Source: Vulcanisaeta distributa JCM 11216 (GTDB lineage Archaea > Thermoproteota > Thermoprotei > Thermoproteales > Thermocladiaceae). From it: a DNA stretch of 38,723 nt. The notes below the pieces were generated by a model. It had not been told where the DNA came from. It worked only from the letters and a program-made list of their open reading frames with translations, and did no database searches. Numbering within the stretch: the first letter of the stretch is position 1; every line of letters begins with the position of its first letter. Positions 27,990 through 38,662 of the stretch are shown piece after piece. The position numbers and the translations under genes are program-made. Where the stretch lies: contig NZ_BBBI01000020.1 of NCBI RefSeq assembly GCF_001315985.1, positions 1-38,723 of the forward strand, read 5' to 3'.

Positions 27990-30465
27990 TCACTGGACAA
28001 TCCTCCTCTCATTACCCTCCTTAACAAGCCTAATAGCACTATACCTAACATTAGCCTCCTCGGCCGCTTTCACGATATCATTGACTAAATCCTCTGATTG
28101 AGTCGTGATTATTACCTGACCAACCAAGCCTTCACTAACGAACCTGGTTAATAACGCTGCAAAGGCCCTCCTAATGTTTACGTCAACGTAGGGTATTGGT
28201 TCATCCATTAGTAGGAAGTCAACATTGTGGTTAGTAGCTCTATAGACACTTAGCAGGAATGAGAGGCTATCGTCAGTCTCTGCCCATCGCTCAACCTGGA
28301 TATTGTAACCTTCCTACCGCCAGGCCTAATTGCATAGAGTGTGTATTCACTGACTACTCCGACAATGCCCCCTATCCCTAACCGTAACCTCGATACCCGC
28401 ACCCTCAAGGTCATTGTATGGGTATAGTAGCTTGAATATTGAACCAACGTTGTCCCTAACAATCCTAATCATTTCATCCCTAACCCTGGCCTGAACCTCC
28501 CTAATACCAGCCCTAATCCTGACCAACCTGTTGTAGAAGTCCTCGAGGAAGTCAAGTCTCTTCCTGAGCACTGAGGGGGGGTCCTCCTTATCGAAGCCGA
28601 GACTTGACAGTGCAAGCTCAAGCCTACTTAGCTCTGCCGAGTCATCACTTAACCTAGCCCTAACCTGGGTCAACCTCTCATCAATATACCTAATTTGGTC
28701 TTCAATACTCGTTAAAGCTCTCGTATCAACACCAAGACTACTGAGTTGTTGCCTAAATTCCTCCTCCTGCCGCTTCAGGGAATTAAGTTCCCTATACTTC
28801 TTAGGTATGAAATTGCCTTGTCAACATCGTCAATTTCAGCCCTAAACTCGTCAATAAACCTCGTAAGTACCTGAATTCTCCTATCAATATCCCTAATGGT
28901 CTTCTCAATAGTCTCAAGCTTCGAGATCACAGCCTCAAACCTAGACCTAACATCACGTGCACGTTCAACGGTGGTCTCGTAATCATTAACGATGGGTAAC
29001 AAGGTCTCCATATTAGTTAAGGCCTTCTCCAGCTCATTCAGTTTATTTCTCATCTCCTCAATTTCGTCACTACGACCCCCCCTCGATAACTCCTCAATCC
29101 TCCTCTTAATGTTTTCATAATCCTCCTCACTCAACGGCCTATTACAGACAGGGCACCTCTCCTCGTGATTACTCAATATGTATTGTAAAACATTTAGTAA
29201 CGATACTCTAAAGCTTTCCTCGGAACTAAGCTTCTCAAGCCCACTCCTCAACTCCTCAATGTCCTTCCTAACCTTAATTGGTTCACCATACTTATCAACT
29301 AATGCCCTATACTCCCTAACCCTGGGTTCCTCCTGGGAAAGCCTTGCCTCCAGCTCCTTAAGTGATGCCTTCAGTGACTCGACCTGGATCTCGAGGTCAT
29401 TACGGACATTACTAAGGTACTCCCTATCCTCAACCAGCTTATCCTTAAGTTTGGCGAGTTCCTCAAAGGCTTTGTATATATTCTCGCAGCCTCAGCCAGG
29501 TTATCATTAGTTATCACTAACTTACTAACCTCATCAGCCTCCTTAACAAGTGCGTACTCCTCAAGCTTCTCAACCAATGAATCCCTAAGTTCCTCAAGCC
29601 TAAGCCTAATGCTCGTCTCATTAACCTCCTTAATACCCGCCCTCTCAAGCTCCTGCTCAAGGCTCTCCCTCCTAATCCTAGTAGCGATATAATTACTGTA
29701 TAACTCCTCAACACCCCCCCTGAAGTTCTTCAGTATTTCCTCCCTCTTTCTCAATAAGTCATTGTAGGCATTACCGAGTTCCTCCTCCTCCTTCCTCAAC
29801 CTATCAATTTCCTCCCTAAGCTCATTAACCTTCTCCCGCGCCCTCTCGATGGAGCCATACTTAACAATTATTTCAGGAAGCTCCTTAACACTGGCGAGCC
29901 TCTGCCTAAGCCTATTAATCAATTCCTCAAGCTGGGACATGGGCAACGACTTATTTAAATTGTCGAGCGCCTCAAGCCCAAACAACTTATCAATGAATAA
30001 ACTCCTCTTCGTGATATTACCATAGACTAGGGCCTCAAGGGTCCTATGCGTAACTAGTACAAGTCTCTCAAAGTCATCGTCGTCAACGCCCAGGAACTCT
30101 ATGACTTTAGGATTGACGTCATCACCCTTATACCTAGTGCCGTCAATTATGGCAGTAGGACTCTCCCTTGCAGTTTCGCCAGACCTCTTAAGCTCTCTAA
30201 CAATCTCGATACCACCAGTAAGCACTAGCCTAACGAGTGAGGAATTCGAATCCTCATTTATTAGGTCAACTAACTTCGAAACCCTCTCCTTAACCTCCAA
30301 CTGGGTTCCATAGAGCGCATACTCAATCGCCTGAACAATACTTGTCTTGCCAGATCCAACGGGTCCATGAACTATATTAATACCATCATTAAAAACAACC
30401 CTATGCTCACCTCTAAACCCCCCCCTGAAGTCCCTAATGATTAACTCATTAATCCTAACCTTCAC
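27990..30465 (-). CDS. Arcadin-4: Rad50/SMC-like ATPase of the arcade cluster (frameshifted)
   Basis: About 825 residues. Walker A HGPVGSGKTS (residues about 34-43). A long coiled coil follows, interrupted by a zinc-hook CPVC (EERCPVCNRPL). A second coiled coil follows, then the signature SDGQRLT, Walker B FLLMDEPI and a final TTQSEDLVNDIV. Breaks: single-base deletions near 29487, 28805 and 28270, and a G5/C5 run at 28368-28372 (four restore VRDRGIVGVVSEY). A G8 run at the start makes RDFRGGFRG. Position at the end of the crenactin operon identifies it as the Rad50-like arcadin-4, not the Mre11 partner Rad50 itself; no mre11 is adjacent. Its role in the archaeal cytoskeleton is unknown. Confidence 0.75.
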
Positions 30466-30644
30466 CCCTCACCCACCTCAACACCAACCTTACTCAACTC
30501 CTCATTAATCGCCTTAATAACGCCCCCCCTCCTACCGCCCTCCTTATAAGCCATGTAAAGCTTAATAGCCAATTCAGCATCCTGCCCAAGCCTCTCCCTC
30601 AGGAACCTAATTATTAACTCATCAAGCTCACCCATTCCCACCAC
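30462..30644 (-). CDS. Arcadin-3 candidate, small helical protein
   Basis: 60 residues, MVGMGELDELIIRFLRERLG then QDAELAIKLYMAYKEGG. Its start overlaps the arcadin-2 3' end by 31 nt and its end overlaps the arcadin-4 start by 4 nt, so it is translationally coupled on both sides. I assign arcadin-3 from gene order in Pyrobaculum-type arcade clusters (arcadin-1, crenactin, arcadin-2, -3, -4), not from sequence similarity. A C7 run (30523-30529) encodes RRGG. Confidence 0.5.
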   Translation of the reverse strand: MVGMGELDELIIRFLRERLGQDAELAIKLYMAYKEGGRRGGVIKAINEELSKVGVEVGEG

Positions 30645-31318
30645 CTCCTCCTCAACACCTCAATCCACGGATTGTTACTGAGGAAGTCGGGTAACTCATT
30701 ACTAATTGTCGAGCCCTCCTGCACAGCGGTATTAGGCGTTCTTGTGCCTTGCGGTCCAACACTCTCTAGCCTATTGAGGCGTTCAATTAATTCATTAATT
30801 GTTTGTTCAATCCTCATCACCCTATTCCTCAACTCATTAATGTCCTTGGCCAATGGCTGAATGTTGACGCCCGATAAGGAATTCCTCACATCATTAATCG
30901 CCTTCTCGAGATCATCAATCCTCTTCTTAATACTTTCATCAACACCCTGCTGTAGCTGTATTGGTATGCTTGGTATTAACTCCTCCACGGCCCTTTCAGG
31001 ATCACTTGATGATAGGTCATAAATATAAACACCAACCCTGTTACTCCTGAATAATTTACCATTGATTAATCCCCCCCTGGCGCTCTGTGGAAACGCTATA
31101 TACGCCTTATTGTAATTAAACCTGTTCCTCATGACATTACTAAGCTCATCAATTATGTAGGACTCCGTTGGGAACTCCTCAGTGGATATCCTGAGGTAAA
31201 CCGTGTTATTACCCTCCATGAGCACGACCTCCCTCTCACTCAATTTATCCACTACCCTGAAACCCCCCCTCTGCAATAGCCACTCCTCAAGAAGCTTCCT
31301 TGCAATTTCAATACTCAT
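30614..31318 (-). CDS. Arcadin-2: crenactin-binding coiled-coil protein
   Basis: 234 residues, intact. The N-terminal domain (IEIARKLLEEWLLQRGGFRV, then EVVLMEGNNTVYLRISTEEF) is alpha/beta. A coiled coil spans about residues 135-190 (KKRIDDLEKAINDVRNSL, RNRVMRIEQTINELI). A flexible stretch follows, then a C-terminal amphipathic helix, NNPWIEVLRRRWWEW. In Pyrobaculum, the C-terminal helix of arcadin-2 binds the groove of crenactin and keeps it from polymerising, and the sequence here fits that. Expressed from the minus-strand arcade operon, 71 nt after crenactin. Confidence 0.7.
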   Translation of the reverse strand: MSIEIARKLLEEWLLQRGGFRVVDKLSEREVVLMEGNNTVYLRISTEEFPTESYIIDELSNVMRNRFNYNKAYIAFPQSARGGLINGKLFRSNRVGVYIYDLSSSDPERAVEELIPSIPIQLQQGVDESIKKRIDDLEKAINDVRNSLSGVNIQPLAKDINELRNRVMRIEQTINELIERLNRLESVGPQGTRTPNTAVQEGSTISNELPDFLSNNPWIEVLRRRWWEWVSLMS

Positions 31319-31389
31319 TATACCTACACATTACTAATTAACAACTCACTTTTTAACCTAATTGAATCATAGGATTAGAATGAAAGGGC

Positions 31390-32703
<1,314 letters not shown>

Positions 32704-32709
32704 GCCGAA

Positions 32710-33042
32710 TCACCAGATCGCCTTTATTGCTACGAACTCATTATTAAACATTATTACGTACGTATCATCAAACGCCTTAACCCTGGGCTCTAAATAATCT
32801 CTTAATTTATCCGGCAATGAATTAATGGATCCATTAAGGCAACTGAGCACTTGATCAAGGGCGTCCTTTAAATGCTCACTTGTGGTCTCCACGTAATACA
32901 TAGCCTGATACTTAATCCCATTATCTATGGCTATGAACTTAAGGTTGAGACTACTTAATATGCACGTTATGAATTTGCGTCCCTCCCTAATAACATCATC
33001 CTCATCCTTTACCTCGCCAACCTTACACTCCTGACAGCCCAC
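32710..33042 (-). CDS. Arcadin-1 candidate
   Basis: 110 residues, intact. MGCQECKVGEVKDEDDVIRE has a CxxC near the N-terminus. Then come LKFIAIDNGIKYQAMYYVETT and a helical-beta C-terminus ending NEFVAIKAIW. Six nt upstream of crenactin, first gene of the operon, and the right length for arcadin-1, which is the gene in this place in Pyrobaculum. I assign by position. A TATA-like element (33063-33070, TTTATAAG) lies in the divergent spacer. Confidence 0.55.
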   Translation of the reverse strand: MGCQECKVGEVKDEDDVIREGRKFITCILSSLNLKFIAIDNGIKYQAMYYVETTSEHLKDALDQVLSCLNGSINSLPDKLRDYLEPRVKAFDDTYVIMFNNEFVAIKAIW

Positions 33043-33114
33043 GTAAGTTTATTAGCAATAAGGTTTATAAGGAGATTGCGCCTCTTGTGACGGGATTATA
33101 AGGTGCACAGTATT

Positions 33115-33474
33115 ATGGAGAGTGAGTTAATCCTTGAGGTTAAGGATCTTGGAAACATTGTAGTTAGGTTGGAGCCAGCCCTATCCCCACTGACATACGC
33201 CAGGTTAGGTAAGTCATTACCAGCAAGGGCAAATGCGATAAAGTATAGCCAAGTCATACTAATACCACTAGATCTTGGCCTAGTTAGTGAGGGTAAGAGG
33301 ACTGGCCTAAAGCCATATGAGGTTGGTTATTGGGTTAAAAAAAGGAGTTTAGTAATTGCGTTGGGTAATGTTGACTTAGGCGAGCAAATCAATGTACTTG
33401 GTTACGTAATTAATGGTGCCGAACTTCTTAGTAAATTGAATGGTGGCTACTCCATAAAGCTCTCGATTAGGTAA
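33115..33474 (+). CDS. Cyclophilin-like beta-barrel protein (COG2164 type)
   Basis: About 119 residues from ATG 33115 (GTG 33103 is possible). ESELILEVKDLGNIVVRLEP, ALSPLTYARLGKSLPARANA, then the VGYWVKKRSLVIALG segment, which is typical of the uncharacterised archaeal cyclophilin-like family. The fold is known to resemble cyclophilin; no peptidyl-prolyl isomerase activity is assured, as the catalytic Arg/His set cannot be recognised. Divergent from the arcade operon. Confidence 0.6.
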   Translation: MESELILEVKDLGNIVVRLEPALSPLTYARLGKSLPARANAIKYSQVILIPLDLGLVSEGKRTGLKPYEVGYWVKKRSLVIALGNVDLGEQINVLGYVINGAELLSKLNGGYSIKLSIR

Positions 33475-33483
33475 CTAGGATTA

Positions 33484-33494
33484 AGCTTTTAAAG
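33484..33494 (+). promoter_or_regulatory. TATA-box of alba
   Basis: AGCTTTTAAAG about 38 nt upstream of ATG 33528; a short leader with AAGAGGTATG before the start may serve as ribosome site (GAGGT). Confidence 0.45.
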
Positions 33495-33527
33495 GGTTGG
33501 GGAGGTACCGAATACGGCGAAAGAGGT

Positions 33528-33812
33528 ATGAGCACGCAGGAAACCACAATACTAGTGGGTAAAAAACCAACCACAAGCTACGTAATAGCCACGGTAATGA
33601 GCTTCAACGCGGGAGCCAAGAAGGTAATACTGAAGGCCAGGGGGGGCGGCGCCATCGCTAGGGCCGTCTCAACGGCAGTAATGATAAGGGATAGGTTCCT
33701 ACCAAACCAGGTAAGGATAAGCGACATAAAGCTACTGACCGACAAGGTAACTGGGCAGGGAGGAAAGGAAAGGTCCGTTGCAGCAATAGAGATAGTGCTT
33801 GAGAGAGTCTAA
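33528..33812 (+). CDS. albA: DNA/RNA-binding protein Alba
   Basis: 94 residues. ILVGKKPTTSYVIATVM carries the nucleic-acid-binding Lys pair (GKKP). The conserved loop after it reads VILKARGGGAIARAV and continues DRFLPNQVRISDIKLL. Alba is a small dimeric chromatin protein, abundant in Crenarchaeota, regulated by N-terminal or Lys acetylation in Sulfolobus. Sulfolobus Alba has KARGRAISKAV. Here a G7 run (33640-33646) makes KARGGGAIARAV, one residue longer, and a G4 would give KARGGAIARAV and the usual length. The extra Gly lies in the loop before helix 2. Confidence 0.95.
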   Translation: MSTQETTILVGKKPTTSYVIATVMSFNAGAKKVILKARGGGAIARAVSTAVMIRDRFLPNQVRISDIKLLTDKVTGQGGKERSVAAIEIVLERV

Positions 33813-33869
33813 GGAGATAGAACATCAACGATAACTTCAAAAACTAAATAAATACAATAAATTAATTTA

Positions 33870-34442
33870 TTATTGTTGTATCTCTTCATTGCTATACTTC
33901 GTCATTTCAACAAGATAATTCTTAATCTCTTCAAGAAGTGTCACAAGGACAAACAATGCGCTTCTCCTATTAGTGGCTATTAATGGCATTACCTTAACCT
34001 CATACGGCGCCTTTAAAATATTCTTAATAGTAAACGTATCTACTGCGGTGGGTATATCCTGCTTGTTCGCGGCAATTATGTGCGGCGTTGATGGGAAGTT
34101 CTCCCTAAAGAAGTTATACATGCCCAAGGCCTCCTTAACCCTCTCCTCACTCGAGCTATCAACTATGAACAAGTAACCATGCATGCCCCTGGCAATTATC
34201 TTCCACATGAAGCTAAACCTCTCCTGGCCGGGAATGCCGAATAAATGCACGACGAGGTCCTCCCTAACCTTCATCCTACCGTAGTCAAAGGCCACAGTAG
34301 TACTTTTCTTGTTATCCATTAGTCCCTTCGTTATAGGTGCCTCGGTATCGATGGGTAATACCTCACTTAGGGTCTTTACGAATGTTGTCTTGCCAGCACC
34401 GTAGGGTCCAGCTATTACTATCTTTATGGTCTTCACTGGCAT
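33870..34442 (-). CDS. Small Ras/Arf-like GTPase (COG2229 type)
   Basis: 190 residues. G1 GPYGAGKTT, G3 FGIPGQERF, G4 ANKQD, G5 around PLIATN. The Asp usual in DxPGQ is replaced by Gly, as in this archaeal/bacterial COG2229 branch. I choose ATG 34442 because GAGGTG lies 6 nt before it. The gene follows, on the same strand and 10 nt after, a roadblock/LC7 gene. GTPase plus roadblock protein is the architecture of bacterial MglA-MglB, where the roadblock protein is the GTPase-activating partner. Intact frame, no long G run. Confidence 0.85.
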   Translation of the reverse strand: MPVKTIKIVIAGPYGAGKTTFVKTLSEVLPIDTEAPITKGLMDNKKSTTVAFDYGRMKVREDLVVHLFGIPGQERFSFMWKIIARGMHGYLFIVDSSSEERVKEALGMYNFFRENFPSTPHIIAANKQDIPTAVDTFTIKNILKAPYEVKVMPLIATNRRSALFVLVTLLEEIKNYLVEMTKYSNEEIQQ

Positions 34443-34452
34443 GGTGTTCACC

Positions 34453-34923
34453 TCATATGGCGGCCTTACTCCTTATGAAGTTAATCACATCTTCAATATC
34501 CTTAGGCGTTATCTCAACATTAACAACCTCAACAATCTCTTCCTCGCTGGCGCTAAGTAACTTCCTTAATAAGCCGTATAGCTTGTCAGCGTATTTCTCA
34601 AGTATTATCCTGGTGAGGCCTATTGATGCCTCAGAATTAATTATCACCATTATATACCCCACATCCTTAATACTCATTAGTTGAATAATGCCCTCAATAC
34701 CCTGCATTAGTACGTAATTAATTCCTCCAATAGGTAGTGCCGACACTAGGCCCTTTAGCGACGAGATAAACCTAGGCGCTGCAAGGAATGTACTACTAGT
34801 ATTAATTAGCATGGTATTTGTGACGTAGGTTATTACCGTGCCATCCTTATCCATAATGTAAACAGCCCTTATTTGATCAGGACTTTCTGAAACTATCCCC
34901 CTCAGCTGACAACTTAACCTCAT
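34453..34923 (-). CDS. Roadblock/LC7 domain protein
   Basis: 156 residues, intact. The DKDGTVITYVTNT beta-turn, SLKGLVSALPIGGINYVLM and MVIINSEASIGLTRIILEKY match the roadblock/LC7 fold. A helical C-terminal extension follows (SASEEEIVEVVNVEITPKDI). It probably dimerises and regulates the downstream GTPase, with which it is co-transcribed. The 164-bp gap upstream (34924-35087) is AT-rich and holds only divergent promoters. Confidence 0.75.
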   Translation of the reverse strand: MRLSCQLRGIVSESPDQIRAVYIMDKDGTVITYVTNTMLINTSSTFLAAPRFISSLKGLVSALPIGGINYVLMQGIEGIIQLMSIKDVGYIMVIINSEASIGLTRIILEKYADKLYGLLRKLLSASEEEIVEVVNVEITPKDIEDVINFIRSKAAI

Positions 34924-35053
34924 TTATGATTCTTTGAATATCACTATCCACAATGCTTTCTATTTAATATAATTTTTAAGTCTTTCGATTCCATTCATAT
35001 TGATTAAGACAGTAATAATTTCAAACATCGAAAGAGCATAGGATATATCTAAT

Positions 35054-35066
35054 AAGTTTTTTAAAT
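35054..35066 (+). promoter_or_regulatory. TATA-box for the gene at 35088
   Basis: AGTTTTTTAAATG, centred about 27 nt upstream of ATG 35088, consistent with a leaderless transcript. Confidence 0.5.
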
Positions 35067-35087
35067 GCATGATGTGGGTTAATACGG

Positions 35088-35435
35088 ATGATAACAATAA
35101 AGGGTTATGTAGTAAGTAAGACTCTGGTTACTGATCCAACCGGCAGTAAAATGATAGCGATACAAATTGTTGAGGAGAGGGAGACGCCAGGCCCAGTCAT
35201 TACTGGTACTGACGAGACATCGCAAATGATGAGGGACGTGATGCCCCCCCTCGTCCAACAGCTACTTAGATCAATGCCCATGGTTGGCCCATTAATGAGC
35301 GGTAAGGTCCCAATACCCAGACTCCTAATTTGGCTTAATGAGGACGAGGCCGAGGCACTGGGTCCCAAGCTGGATGTCGGCGATGCTGTGGAGATTAGGA
35401 TAGATAATGGCAAAATGGAGTTGGTTAAAATTTAG
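35088..35435 (+). CDS. Conserved Thermoproteales-type small protein of unknown function
   Basis: 115 residues, intact. A beta-rich start (MITIKGYVVSKTLVTDPTG, MIAIQIVEERETPGPVITG), a central Pro/Met-rich helix (MRDVMPPLVQQLLRSMPMVG) and a beta-rich end (PRLLIWLNEDEAEALGPKL, VGDAVEIRIDNGKMELVKI). The end resembles a small OB-like barrel. A C7 run (35244-35250) makes MPP. It is convergent with rpoK (2 nt apart). I do not recognise a function. Confidence 0.6.
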   Translation: MITIKGYVVSKTLVTDPTGSKMIAIQIVEERETPGPVITGTDETSQMMRDVMPPLVQQLLRSMPMVGPLMSGKVPIPRLLIWLNEDEAEALGPKLDVGDAVEIRIDNGKMELVKI

Positions 35436-35437
35436 TG

Positions 35438-35791
35438 TTATAACTTTACGTCAAATTCCCTACTTAAATCAAGTAAGTCCTTCAGTTTAATCCTCACGTG
35501 CTTACCGTTTGGTAGCGTCCTAACGATAATAAACGGGAGCAATCCTCTACGAACCTCCTCAATGGCAATGTCGATTGGGTCATATGTACCCAACTCCTGT
35601 GGGTTAATAAGTGGTTGAGCACCCATGGCCAATTGCTTCGCCCTAGACGCCACTATCCTGGCGAGCTCGTACTTAGTTATCCTCGGTGGATATGTCAACT
35701 TACCCTTAATCAAGTCATTAACAATGCCCAAAATACCGGCTAATGCATCCTCCTTAAGGATTGAATTTGAGGTTTGATTTGACGATGACAT
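35438..35791 (-). CDS. rpoK: DNA-directed RNA polymerase subunit K (Rpb6/omega homologue)
   Basis: 117 residues. ITKYELARIVASRAKQLAMG, then PLINPQELGTYDPIDIAIEE and VRRGLLPFIIVRTLPNGK are the conserved core. RpoK stabilises the polymerase clamp/RpoA1 assembly. It has a longer N-terminus than many archaeal RpoK (about 40 residues before ITKYE, including SILKEDALAGILGIVNDLI). A TATA-like TTTTTAAAC (35817-35825) lies about 29 nt upstream of ATG 35791. Frame intact. Confidence 0.9.
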   Translation of the reverse strand: MSSSNQTSNSILKEDALAGILGIVNDLIKGKLTYPPRITKYELARIVASRAKQLAMGAQPLINPQELGTYDPIDIAIEEVRRGLLPFIIVRTLPNGKHVRIKLKDLLDLSREFDVKL

Positions 35792-35849
35792 TGAAGAATA
35801 CGGAAATAAATTTGTTTAAAAATCTAACTTTATGAACGCCAAATTTTTA

Positions 35850-37517
35850 TTATTCAGACTTTGATTCACTCTCCTCGCCACCGCTTTCGGTCTTTGACTT
35901 ACCGGCACCGCCGGTCTTTGTCTGGGCAGCTGCGACTATGTCGTCGATCCTGAGTATCATTATTGCGGCCTCAGCGGCGCTCCTAATCACGTGGGTCTTA
36001 ACCAACAGTGGGTCAACAACGTTGATCTTAGTCATATTGGCAATCTTACCACTAAGCACGTCAACACCTGCATCGAATTCACCAGCGTCATGTCTCCTCC
36101 TTAGCTCGGCAATAGCGTCCACCGGGTCTAAGCCAGCGGTTAGGGCTAGTATCGTCGGAATGTGTTCAAGAGCCTCTGCAAACTTAAGCACTGCAAGCTG
36201 TTCCTTGCCAGGTAACTTCCTACCCCACTCCCTGAGCCTCCTTGCGATCTCCATCTCAAATGCACCACCACCGGGCACTATCTTAGGCTCCCTGTATAGG
36301 TCCCTAATTACGTGGAGCGCGTCCTGCATTGACCTCTCAGCCTCATCAAGTATCCTATCCGCTGCACCCCTGAGCAATATTGTTACTGCCCTTGGGTTCG
36401 GACACTGCTCAACAAAAACCATCTTCTCCTCACCAACCTTCCTCTCCTCAACAAGCCCAGCAGTACCGAGGTCCTCAGGTCTCATGTCCTTAATGCTGGT
36501 GACGATCTTGGCGCCAGTGGCCTTGGCGAGCTTCTCAATGTCGCTTCTCTTAACCCTCCTAACGGCCATAATGCCCTTCTTGGCCAGGTAGTGCTGGGCA
36601 ACCTCATCAATGCCCTTCTGCGTTATAACGACGTTGGCTCCGATCTCGGCAAGCTTGTCAACGTAGGACTTCAGTATGTTGGACTCCTCCTCGAGGAATG
36701 CCTTTATCTGCTGTGGTGATGAGACTGATATCTTCGTGGTCCACTCAGGCTTCTCAATCTCAAGTGGCGCATCTAGGACTGCTATCTTGGCATTAACAAC
36801 CCTCTTGGGCATTCCTGGGTGAACAACCTCCTTATCAAGCACAATACCCTGGACCAGCTGCGTCTCAAAGAGTGACTGTCCCTTCTTCTTCTCGATCTTA
36901 ATCCAGTCTAGGTCAAGGTTGTACTTATCACCAACCTTCTCCACGGCTATGGCGGAGGCATCAACGGCGATCTTTGCCAGGTAGTCCCTGGCCTCGGCAA
37001 CAATCTTACTACTCAGTGAGTTCATTGCAACAAGTGCCAGTTGATTCTTATCCTCGGCATTTATTGGTTTGGCGATTTCGTTGGCGACTTGTATTGCGTA
37101 GTCCATGGCCTTCTTATAGCCGTCAATAATTATTGTTGGGTGAATACCCTCATCCAATAACTCCTCAGAGAGTTCCAGCAACCTGCCAGCCAGTACTACG
37201 GCCGTTGTCGTTCCATCACCCACCTCTGCGTCCTGGGCCTTGGCAACCTCAATGAGTAACTTAGCGGCCGGGTGTTGAACCTCCATCTCCTTGAGTATTG
37301 CGGCTCCATCGCCGGTTATTGTTACGTCACCGAAGGCATCAATGAGCATCTTATCCATTCCCCCCCTGGGCCCCCCCAGGCTCGTTGATAGTATCTCGGC
37401 AATTACCTTGGCAGCCATTATGTTGCTCCTCCTGGCATCCGCGCCGGTTGTCCTTTGTGAGCCCTCCTTAAGAACCATCACTGGTACTCCTCCCTTTTGC
37501 TGTGTACCGCTGCTCAT
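35850..37517 (-). CDS. thsA: Thermosome subunit (group II chaperonin)
   Basis: 555 residues, intact. [52 protein letters not shown] (catalytic Asp in the GDGTT motif), RAATV-type [18 protein letters not shown] and [19 protein letters not shown], ending in an acidic tail. ATP-driven folding chamber. Oddity: the first ATP loop, LGPRGMDKM in all group II chaperonins I know, reads [11 protein letters not shown]. Two C7 runs (37360-37366 and 37371-37377) each add exactly one Gly. Both inserts flank the Pro-Arg at the nucleotide phosphates and should impair ATP binding if real. Confidence 0.97.
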   Translation of the reverse strand: MSSGTQQKGGVPVMVLKEGSQRTTGADARRSNIMAAKVIAEILSTSLGGPRGGMDKMLIDAFGDVTITGDGAAILKEMEVQHPAAKLLIEVAKAQDAEVGDGTTTAVVLAGRLLELSEELLDEGIHPTIIIDGYKKAMDYAIQVANEIAKPINAEDKNQLALVAMNSLSSKIVAEARDYLAKIAVDASAIAVEKVGDKYNLDLDWIKIEKKKGQSLFETQLVQGIVLDKEVVHPGMPKRVVNAKIAVLDAPLEIEKPEWTTKISVSSPQQIKAFLEEESNILKSYVDKLAEIGANVVITQKGIDEVAQHYLAKKGIMAVRRVKRSDIEKLAKATGAKIVTSIKDMRPEDLGTAGLVEERKVGEEKMVFVEQCPNPRAVTILLRGAADRILDEAERSMQDALHVIRDLYREPKIVPGGGAFEMEIARRLREWGRKLPGKEQLAVLKFAEALEHIPTILALTAGLDPVDAIAELRRRHDAGEFDAGVDVLSGKIANMTKINVVDPLLVKTHVIRSAAEAAIMILRIDDIVAAAQTKTGGAGKSKTESGGEESESKSE

Positions 37518-37538
37518 CGGCGTCTCCGTAAAGCACTT

Positions 37539-37549
37539 CTATAAAAACC
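37539..37549 (-). promoter_or_regulatory. TATA-box of the thermosome gene
   Basis: GGTTTTTATAG on the minus strand, centred about 28 nt upstream of ATG 37517; the purine-rich stretch before it (GAGAAA) may be a BRE. Confidence 0.55.
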
Positions 37550-37603
37550 TTTCTCCAAAAAGGCGAGTAAAAAATAAGTACCGCAATAGCTACAGCCAAT
37601 GTA

Positions 37604-38041
37604 ATGGGATTGGGGGGGCATTTATTAATAATACTTGTGGTTATGTCGTTATTTGTAATACCGTGGGCGGTGGTCAGTTCGTATTCCATGGAGCCGACGC
37701 TCGAGGTTGGCGATTTAGTAATAATAGTACCACCAGGTAAATCCTGCGGTTCGCTTCTGGGACATGTGGCTATTTACTATTCGCCAATATACTACGACTA
37801 TATAGTACATAGGGTAATAGCCATCAAGAATACCCAGGGATGCATATACACCTTTAAGGGTGATGCAAACTCACTATCTGATCCGCCAGTACCATATAAT
37901 GATGTTGTTGGTGTTGTAGTCTTTGTAATACCTCAGCTGGGTTTTCTAAGCCTTTCATACAGGACCCCCCCCACCGCCGCCTTGTATACCCTAGGGTTCA
38001 TTATACTGGTTGTAATCCCAGCATACCTACTTGATAGGTAA
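37604..38041 (+). CDS. Signal peptidase I (archaeal Sec11 type)
   Basis: 145 residues. N-terminal membrane helix (LLIILVVMSLFVIPWAVV), then SSYSMEPTLEVGDLVII with the catalytic Ser in SMEPT. Next come YDYIVHRVIAI with the His that replaces the bacterial Lys in archaeal/ER-type enzymes, and FKGDANSLSDPPVPYNDVVG with the conserved GD and terminal Asp region. A C-terminal helix (ALYTLGFIILVVIPAYL) anchors it again. It removes Sec signal peptides. A G7 run at 37612 adds a Gly near the N-terminus and a C8 run at 37965 gives RTPPTAAL. Confidence 0.9.
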   Translation: MGLGGHLLIILVVMSLFVIPWAVVSSYSMEPTLEVGDLVIIVPPGKSCGSLLGHVAIYYSPIYYDYIVHRVIAIKNTQGCIYTFKGDANSLSDPPVPYNDVVGVVVFVIPQLGFLSLSYRTPPTAALYTLGFIILVVIPAYLLDR

Positions 38042-38091
38042 CGATATTTTATGAGGAAAAACGTATTAAGTCTCACGACTCTGGGATTTTA

Positions 38092-38649
38092 ATGGGAGAG
38101 GAGGTTCGGGATATAACGACTAAGTTGAGTGGCCGTGAGTACATAAGGGGGGGTAGGGATGGCAGGGTATTCGTGCTTAGGGAGTTTGAGATAACGGATC
38201 TAAATAGTGTCGTCATGATAAACAGGAGGGTGCTGCCTGAGAACTACCCAGAGTTTTTCTTCGTGGAGCACTATAGAAGCTTTCCCAAGGCCTTCATAGT
38301 GGCTGAGCTTGACGGTGATGTGGTTGGTTACATGATGAACAGGGTCGAGTTTGGTTGGAGCTACATCTGGAAGGGTAAGCCGACTAGGAAGGGTCACGTT
38401 ATTTCAATTGGCGTATTACCTGAGGCGAGGAGGTTGGGCATTGCGTATAACATGATGATTAGGGGTATGAGGGCTATGAAGCGCTTCTACGGCGCTGAGG
38501 AGGTTTACCTTGAGGTTAGGGTTTCCAACACACCCGCCATTAACCTTTATAAGAAGCTGGATTATAGGGTAGTCGACTTAATAAAGGGTTATTATCATGA
38601 TGGTGAAGATGCCTATATAATGGCTAGGCCGCTCAACAACTTTGAGTGA
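38092..38649 (+). CDS. GNAT N-acetyltransferase, RimI/Ard1 (Nat) type
   Basis: 185 residues. FVLREFEITDLNSVVMINRR opens the GNAT fold, PENYPEFFFVEHYRSFPKAF is the substrate-side motif of archaeal Ard1-type N-terminal acetyltransferases. GHVISIGVLPEARRLGIAYN contains the acetyl-CoA pyrophosphate loop (RRLGIA in place of the usual Q/RxxGxA/G). VYLEVRVSNTPAINLYKKLD is motif B. Archaeal homologues acetylate protein N-termini, Alba among the reported substrates in Sulfolobus. A G7 run (38149-38155) near the N-terminus gives IRGGR. Confidence 0.85.
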   Translation: MGEEVRDITTKLSGREYIRGGRDGRVFVLREFEITDLNSVVMINRRVLPENYPEFFFVEHYRSFPKAFIVAELDGDVVGYMMNRVEFGWSYIWKGKPTRKGHVISIGVLPEARRLGIAYNMMIRGMRAMKRFYGAEEVYLEVRVSNTPAINLYKKLDYRVVDLIKGYYHDGEDAYIMARPLNNFE

Positions 38650-38662
38650 TGATAGGCTTTAA

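Noticed and set aside
28775..29251. Separate small coiled-coil genes inside the Rad50-like region
   Set aside because: Each fragment continues the next after one-base repair, with the zinc hook, signature and Walker B in the right order.
27990..30465. Canonical Rad50 of the Mre11-Rad50-HerA-NurA repair operon
   Set aside because: The gene ends the crenactin operon and there is no mre11 or herA next to it; position fits arcadin-4.
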